A DNA stretch of 10,883 nucleotides from Paraglomus occultum (Eukaryota > Glomeromycota > Glomeromycetes > Paraglomerales > Paraglomeraceae): assembly GCA_910592205.1 (NCBI GenBank), contig CAJVPJ010001282.1, positions 1 through 10,883 of the forward strand, read 5' to 3'. Shown here piece by piece: positions 6,365-10,883 of the stretch (the stretch's first letter is position 1; every line of letters starts with the position of its first letter). A program made the position numbers and the translations under genes. The notes beneath the pieces are model-generated. The model saw only the letters and a list, made by a program, of their open reading frames with translations, searched no databases and had not been told where the DNA came from.

Positions 6365-7170
6365 ATGGCCGGTTTTAATAACCAAACAGGTCACGGAAGT
6401 TATACACATAGCATTCCATCTGAGCAAATACGTACATAATGTGGGCTCGAGTTATATAAACAGTTCTCCAAATCAAACAATTATCATAGATTTGGGTTAC
6501 GCGAATATGGATTCCAATGACACTCATAACTATTAACCTCCCAGCAGCATGTCTTACGAACCTCCTAGTCAAGTTTTTTTTTCCTAACCTCAATCGTCTC
6601 GACTGTATCCACGATGGAAATAAACCGGTGAACACCACGCCTTACGAATACGTTGAAAATAATGAAGAGCGAGTTGTTTTCTAGCAAACCATGGCACGAA
6701 TAACACTCTATTCATGCTCCTCTCGCACAAACGTCAAGTCACACACCAAAACGCAAATAATTGTAGGACATAACACGGATTAATGCCATGCGCGTTTATT
6801 ATTGTCAAGTCAATAACCATTTTCTTCTTATTCGGTTAACCATCAAAAAAGTATGTAGAGGTAAATTTGTTGACAAGCAAACAAAAATATGTGGAGATAT
6901 AGTTTGGGTGCATAGTAATTATTATGAAGCAGATGTTAACCTGGAACAACTGATATCTATTCTTCAATCATGTCGGAATGGTGGACATACATGTAACTTG
7001 TTTGTTTAACTTTTACAGTATATATTGAACTTCGGTATTAGTAAATTTTGGGATTTTTATTACTAGTTTTATAGGATGGGTTATGTTATACATTTATTTA
7101 TATCACTCCCAGCGTGCGTGTTTTTTTATCAGTATTGACTGTTAAATCTATGTACAGCGTTTCGAATTAA
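6365..7170 (+). pseudogene. Degenerate paralogue of the 1923-2745 gene
   Basis: Block-by-block similarity to the 1923 gene runs in the same order and orientation. Start: MAGFNNQT against VNNQT. Middle: NTTPYEYVENNEERV (about 6631-6675) against NTQPYAYVENNENRR. Later: ADVNLEQLISILQSC against ADASLDRLLSIIQIC. The donor GTAAAT (7041) and a CAG acceptor (7112) occupy the same places as in the intact gene. The second exon, 7113-7170 (VRVFLSVLTVKSMYSVSN), matches YVTVYLTQTSKPLSVCS. Stops (for example TAA at 6437-6439) and frameshifts break the N-terminal half. A T-run around 6570 is one likely frameshift site. The C-terminal half is open from ATG 6788 and could still be spliced through acceptor 7018 and donor 7041, so a shortened product is not excluded. 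Confidence 0.75.
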
Positions 7171-7805
7171 CAATATCAAGGGACTCTAGATTGTCAAGTT
7201 TTTTTTTGTAATGACGTGACTTGATGAATAGCTGGACTATCTGCGTGTCATGAAATTATACCTTTGTTCACAATACGCAAACAGCATGTGCTTAAGATGA
7301 CGTAGCGAGTATAGCCGCTCCGTAAATCACGGATATTAATATACGATCAGCGGAGAATTTGATAAGCATGAGAAGATCGACTGTCATTGTACCTGGAGCC
7401 AATCGCTATACTGCGTAAGGGACGACTTTCCTATTGCGACATGAGGTGTTCATTGAACACACGTGTGACAAATGATAAAACAAAGCATTCCCCTGAGTCG
7501 TTACTATTCCGCTCAAAGTCAATAACCCCAGAAGACTATATAGGGCGCGGTATGATGACTGCCGCAAGGTGGACGGACATTGCATATTCGTGTTACAAAT
7601 TTACCCAATAGATGACCATCACATGTTCATCATTTCTTTTGTTTACAACCGCGACGCTTAACACTTTTATTATTATGATTATGGATAACGTTAGCGAAAT
7701 AAAAGTATAAATATAAAATAATCACACTGTCAACGAAGTGACAGGTTATACACTAGTTACTATAATAATGACAGGACCCTATAATTCTATACTTCACATA
7801 GCAAC
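7171..7805. other. Mostly intergenic; promoter region of the 7806 gene at its right end
   Basis: The ORF-like stretch at 7387-7611 has no early ATG and no recognisable motif. A short ATG ORF at 7367-7417 (MRRSTVIVPGANRYTA) contains a GTAAGG that could be a donor, but I find no partner exon. Nearer the 7806 gene are a TATA-like string at 7706-7718 and three TGACA cores. I see nothing else with support. Confidence 0.4.
7727..7775 (+). promoter_or_regulatory. Cluster of TGACAG sites upstream of the 7806 gene
   Basis: CTGTCA at 7727-7732 and TGACAG at 7739-7744 form a perfect inverted repeat with a 6-nt spacer. TGACAGG recurs at 7769-7775, exactly 30 bp after the copy at 7739. TGACA(G) is the core bound by TALE-class homeodomain proteins (Meis, TGIF). 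That is established for the motif, but its use here is inference. Confidence 0.3.
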
Positions 7806-8285
7806 ATGTCATCTACACTTTTTCTACAAAGAATAATTCACAAAATCCCTCTCATAAAGCCGGCTTGTCTTTGCAAGAACTCATCAACCCAACTCTGCGT
7901 TACGCCGACAGCGAAATTCCGGTCGTATACCAATACCTCAGCCAAACAACGAAAATTTTATATATCGCCGAAATCTAAAATTGGCAAAAATAAATTGGAA
8001 GAAGTGACGGAAGCAGTGAAGAAGAAAAAGTTATGCATTCACAACTAAACTAAAAACCGTTAACGATAATTTTTGCAGAAACAAGCACATAATATAGCTG
8101 ACGTTGTGTTACTTGAAAGAGACATCGCAACTAATGGCAGAAGAGTCGAAGCATTAAGTCAAGTCGTAGTTGCAATTGTTTTAAAAGTTGCTGTAATAAT
8201 TGCACTGTTAAATACGTTAAATTTTAGCTTGAAATGCAAGTCTTTTTTGTATTTTACGCCCATTATTCCGGCTAACTTCAGTTGA
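7806..8285 (+). CDS. Two-exon gene for a probable mitochondrial membrane protein
   Basis: Exon 1 is 7806-8015 and exon 2 is 8079-8285. The 63-bp intron has donor GTGAAG and acceptor TTTTTGCAG, phase 0, with a CTAAAC-like branch region. A donor at 8004 would also keep frame. The product is 138 residues. The first 50 residues are rich in Ser, Thr, Lys and Arg without acidic residues (MSSTLFLQRIIHKIPLIK; AKFRSYTNTSAKQRK), as expected for a mitochondrial presequence, with FRSY as a possible cleavage site. Exon 2 carries a charged helix (DVVLLERDIATNGRR) and a hydrophobic segment (VVVAIVLKVAVIIALL, then NTLNFSLK). The spacing of K-V, N-x-L-N-F, K and Y there faintly resembles the first membrane helix of ZnT9-type zinc transporters, but the rest of that family is absent. 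An AATAAA lies at 8491-8496. Confidence 0.5.
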
Positions 8286-8699
8286 AGAATATCCATTAAA
8301 TCTTTGCGGAATTATTTGATAAGCCTTGAAAACGTATCGTTCTAAATTATTTAAAGAAGTATCAAAGAGTTAGTAATGGATAAAAGTTGCAATTGTGTTA
8401 ACAAAATTTATTTTTGATTATTTGTATCTTCACATGTTATCGGAATTGGTTGCCAAGTGCCTAACGATATCTCTTAATTAGCCTCGCGTTAATAAAACCT
8501 ATTGCTTCGTCTGCGCAATTTCACTAATTGTTTCATTCTTCACTTAGTGTAAATTCGCCACTTATATCAGGAAAACCATGATTGGAAGCGTTCGGGTTTA
8601 CGAACCGTGTTTTCCTTATCCGAACCCGAAATCGATTTGATTCAGTGATAAAGCTAGGACGTGTGCGAGACCTGTGTAATTTACTTTGAGAATATCCTA
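8286..8699. other. Intergenic, probably 3' UTR then spacer
   Basis: I see no gene here. The stretch holds an AATAAA at 8491-8496, about 206 nt after the 7806 gene's stop, and an 8-bp inverted repeat, TTCGGGTT and AACCCGAA, near 8590-8632. Only very short ORFs are present. Confidence 0.4.
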
Positions 8700-8990
8700 T
8701 TATATTAAAGGGTTAGTACTAGTACGTAATTTTACGAATTTGATGAAATCATGTGCTGCGATTTCCTTGTGCCACTGTAAAGGTACAGCAATTTGAGTTT
8801 TTGTTAATTTCTTCGAGTATTGCATCGTGGTCTTGATGTTGATTTGAAAGGGACGTCACAATCCTTTCTTGAATCAGATTGTGAATTTCAGTAGTCTTTG
8901 TTCTTCATCGGCAGTTTCAATCAAACGGTAAATCGGGTGGCTTCGAGCAGACCAATTCGGTGCAAACATTCGTCTAGCCGCAAGTCTTAA
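8700..8990 (-). pseudogene. Frameshifted remnant of an unnamed animal protein family
   Basis: On the minus strand three successive frames together read like one protein. The first frame ends at 8874 and has AARRMFAPNWSARSHPIYRL, then IETADEEQR. The second ends at 8749 and has TEIHNLIQERIVTSLSNQHQ, then HDAILEEINK. The third ends at 8700 and has VPLQWHKEIAAHDFIKF. The order HPIYR..E.ADE, EI..LIQ..LVTS, HDAILEE, VP..WH..A...F matches my memory of a widespread uncharacterised protein family in invertebrate genomes, often multi-copy and possibly linked to mobile elements. I cannot verify this without a search. At least two frameshifts and no ATG before residue 7 of the first block indicate a dead copy. 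Both ends of the family appear to be missing. Confidence 0.45.
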
Positions 8991-9094
8991 TTAAGGCCTA
9001 TTGAAAACAAACTCCAGGTACAAAAGTTAATAATTGCTTAAAAATTTGTTTTTTAACCTGAACATGAGATTAGTTTGATTTTGGGCCATATTAA

Positions 9095-9676
9095 ATAAGC
9101 AAACCGCTCATTATTTTCAATCAAACTTACTACGTCGCTATACAGATTACCTCGCTCCATTTAGCAATTTCTGTCAGTCCTAATACGGACTTGTTGCTCA
9201 GCTCCATTGCTGATTCACATCTTCTAGATTATGTCTTCACTTTGCATGCTGAATCTGGCAAGGATACTTGGACTCTGAATTCAGGCAACCCATTATTGTT
9301 AGAGAATCATAAGTTAATTAGCAAACAATCGTAATCGTGCTTGTAAACACGATATCTAATAATTCAATTACCAAGATAGACCCGATTCGAACGTCTTTGA
9401 AAAACTATGTATATTGCGCGAGACATTATGGTAAGCATCCCTTTTACGTAATAGGCTTGTCAACAATATTTGTATGTTTTGATAGACCCAAGCGTTATCT
9501 TTACAAATGCAAGCATATTGTTCCCTTCAACAACGATTGCTGGGGATTGGTTGGAGTGGCGTCAGAGAGAAAATAAGATGCTGTGTCATCCGCCGTATGC
9601 CAAGTTGTTGTGCATTCATAAACAATCCTCGTCTTCATACCAGCAGCTGAATATTCCAAGAGTCATTGCCATATAG
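9095..9676 (+). other. Coding-like open stretches, possible exons of an unknown gene
   Basis: Frame 9095-9334 is open for 79 codons without an ATG (HLLDYVFTLHAESGKDTW; NSGNPLLLENHKL). Frame 9322-9430 (IRTSLKNYVYCARHY) ends at a good donor, GTAAGC. A 56-bp intron with acceptor TTTTGATAG at 9486 would join it in matching phase 1 to 9487-9676 (PSVIFTNASILFPST; GDWLEWRQREN). The phase match supports that pair, but there is no start codon and no recognised domain. The opposite strand has a 65-codon ATG ORF at 9813-9616, so the coding strand is uncertain. Confidence 0.25.
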
Positions 9677-9694
9677 TGTTTTAACGCGCCGTAA

Positions 9695-10150
9695 TGCCTG
9701 TTTCTCGTCTTCAAAACAGCTATTAGAAACTGTATTGATGTAAACGTGAATTGTGACGGCTTATTTGTAAAACCTTCGGGGCTGCAGAACGTCGGTTCTA
9801 CCATGTTTCGCATTAACGAATTCTGCTTTGTTGAACGTTGATCTTCTCTTTACGGAATGGTAGTATGAAATGTCTTCTAGATGTGTGAATATCCATACCT
9901 CTGGTTAAAACATCTACACAGTTAATTTGGTCCGAACAAGATCTTTCTAGTCCAAAGTTTCTTGTAACCCAAAGTTTTGTTATAACGGAGACGTTCCACA
10001 GTGATCCCCTTCCTCCAGAACCGTGCTATTTACAACAATAGGCGGGTTGGTGATTATAATATTTCACTATATCCAAAGTCGCGCGATTATTATATTTACA
10101 ATAAAGCAATACACCATATGTATTCATCGACGAAAATATCGCACAAATAA
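9695..10150 (+). other. Two further coding-like stretches, unresolved
   Basis: 9695-9841 is open for 48 codons (NVNCDGLFVKPSGLQNVG; MFRINEFCFVER) and starts near a possible acceptor AAAACAG. 9986-10150 is open for 54 codons (RRSTVIPFLQNRAIYNNRR; SLYPKSRDYYIYNK) with a possible acceptor CCTTCCTCCAG at 10018. Neither has an ATG, and I could not join them in phase to each other or to 9487-9676. Both are short enough to be chance. Confidence 0.18.
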
Positions 10151-10215
10151 ACAGGACGACGAAACTCAACTACAGAATCTGAACAGTAATTTTTATTTTT
10201 CAATGGGTAGATAAC

Positions 10216-10883
10216 TTATCTTATAGATGTCATTGAATGCTCCATTTGAGACTGTACTTTTCTCGTCTAATGTATTATAAGATTAAAGAAAAAAGCAGTA
10301 AGTTAATAGAATAGGAAAATTCCATCACTGAGCAAGTATCAACAAATATAAATAAATAAACAACTGTCAAATACGTATATTATCGAGAATGTCAGTTTCC
10401 ATACATTTAGTTGAAATTTCCTTCAAGACACTCGATAGCCTCCTTTCTGGTTACTTGTCAATTTCTTTTTCCATGTCATTTCCAAGAGTGCAATTGACGA
10501 TTTTTGGTCCATCGTTTTTTCTCATCACCTTTTAACTTATGAATCAGCGGACGGATAAATTATTTGTTGTATTGTTGTCTTCCCCTAACAATTTGTTGAT
10601 GTAATGCTGAATTTCAGTTTTCACTATAATCAATTGGTAACCATATAAGCCGCTCTGATGAATTTTCGTGAGATTTCTTACCAAATTCGCTATAAACAGA
10701 TAATAACAATTTACTTACAATGATTGGACAAGCGCTTGGAACAAAAATCTGTTCCAAGAATATTCTAACGCCATGCATGACTAAGAAAATTCAAAGATGG
10801 TAACGCACATCACTGGCGTGCAGTATTGTTTAGATGATTACTCTATATACGTAAAACAATACGATCAGATTGTTGCAAAATGC
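10216..10883. other. No confident gene; weak minus-strand coding signal
   Basis: A 54-codon minus-strand ORF runs from ATG 10778 to TGA 10614 (MHGVRIFLEQIFVPSACPII). It follows a possible acceptor TTTTCTTAG and contains GTAAGT and TTTATAG 29 bp apart, too close for a usual intron here. Further down the minus strand, fragments in different frames (YQLIIVKTEIQHYINKLL; KLKGDEKKRWTKNRQLH; LSSVLKEISTKCMETDIL) look protein-like but are separated by stops. This could be a decayed gene or chance. The last 100 bp show nothing. Confidence 0.2.

Noticed and set aside
9380-9396. tRNA B-box-like GTTCGAATC on the minus strand
   Set aside because: The flanking bases cannot form a T-arm stem and no matching acceptor, D or anticodon arm is visible.

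Overview
This is AT-rich eukaryotic DNA (about one third G+C by eye) with short GT-AG introns (63-268 bp in the best models), pyrimidine-rich acceptors, small dispersed genes and decayed gene copies. The Tc1-type transposon, the intron size and the gene layout suggest an invertebrate animal, but nothing identifies the lineage. Long stop-free runs are weak evidence in DNA this AT-rich: a rough estimate predicts about ten runs of 65 or more codons by chance. I therefore ranked calls by splice-phase agreement, conserved paralogues, inverted repeats and motifs.

Left part (1-1265): a minus-strand coding-like exon runs off the left edge and carries two adjacent in-frame stops. Next to it is a plus-strand frame with a leucine-rich-repeat-like segment. 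A young, internally deleted Tc1-like element (597-1265) has landed in or beside that frame, with 126-bp terminal inverted repeats that differ at one base.

Centre-left (1479-3544): the best gene is a two-exon gene at 1923-2745 coding for about 233 residues. It has an Asn/Ser/Pro/Tyr-rich N-terminal part and a small C-terminal domain that may be RRM-like. A minus-strand ORF diverges from it across a short intergenic region with a TATA-like box and a perfect 14-bp palindrome. An F-box-like fragment lies at 3260-3496 on the minus strand.

Centre (3545-6364): mostly unresolved sequence, then a convergent pair of small genes, each ending with matching splice phases. One (4913-5354, plus) ends in a membrane segment. 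The other (5740-5376, minus) encodes a basic protein with a mitochondrial-presequence-like start. A damaged inverted copy of the second gene lies head-to-head with it at 5890-6224.

Right part (6365-10883): a broken paralogue of the 1923 gene (6365-7170), a two-exon gene for a likely mitochondrial membrane protein (7806-8285), a frameshifted remnant of an unnamed animal protein family (8700-8990, minus), and about 1.9 kb of unresolved coding-like fragments. I see no tRNA, rRNA, CRISPR or bacterial-type operon. The genes show no common pathway, although three of the small proteins look mitochondrial.
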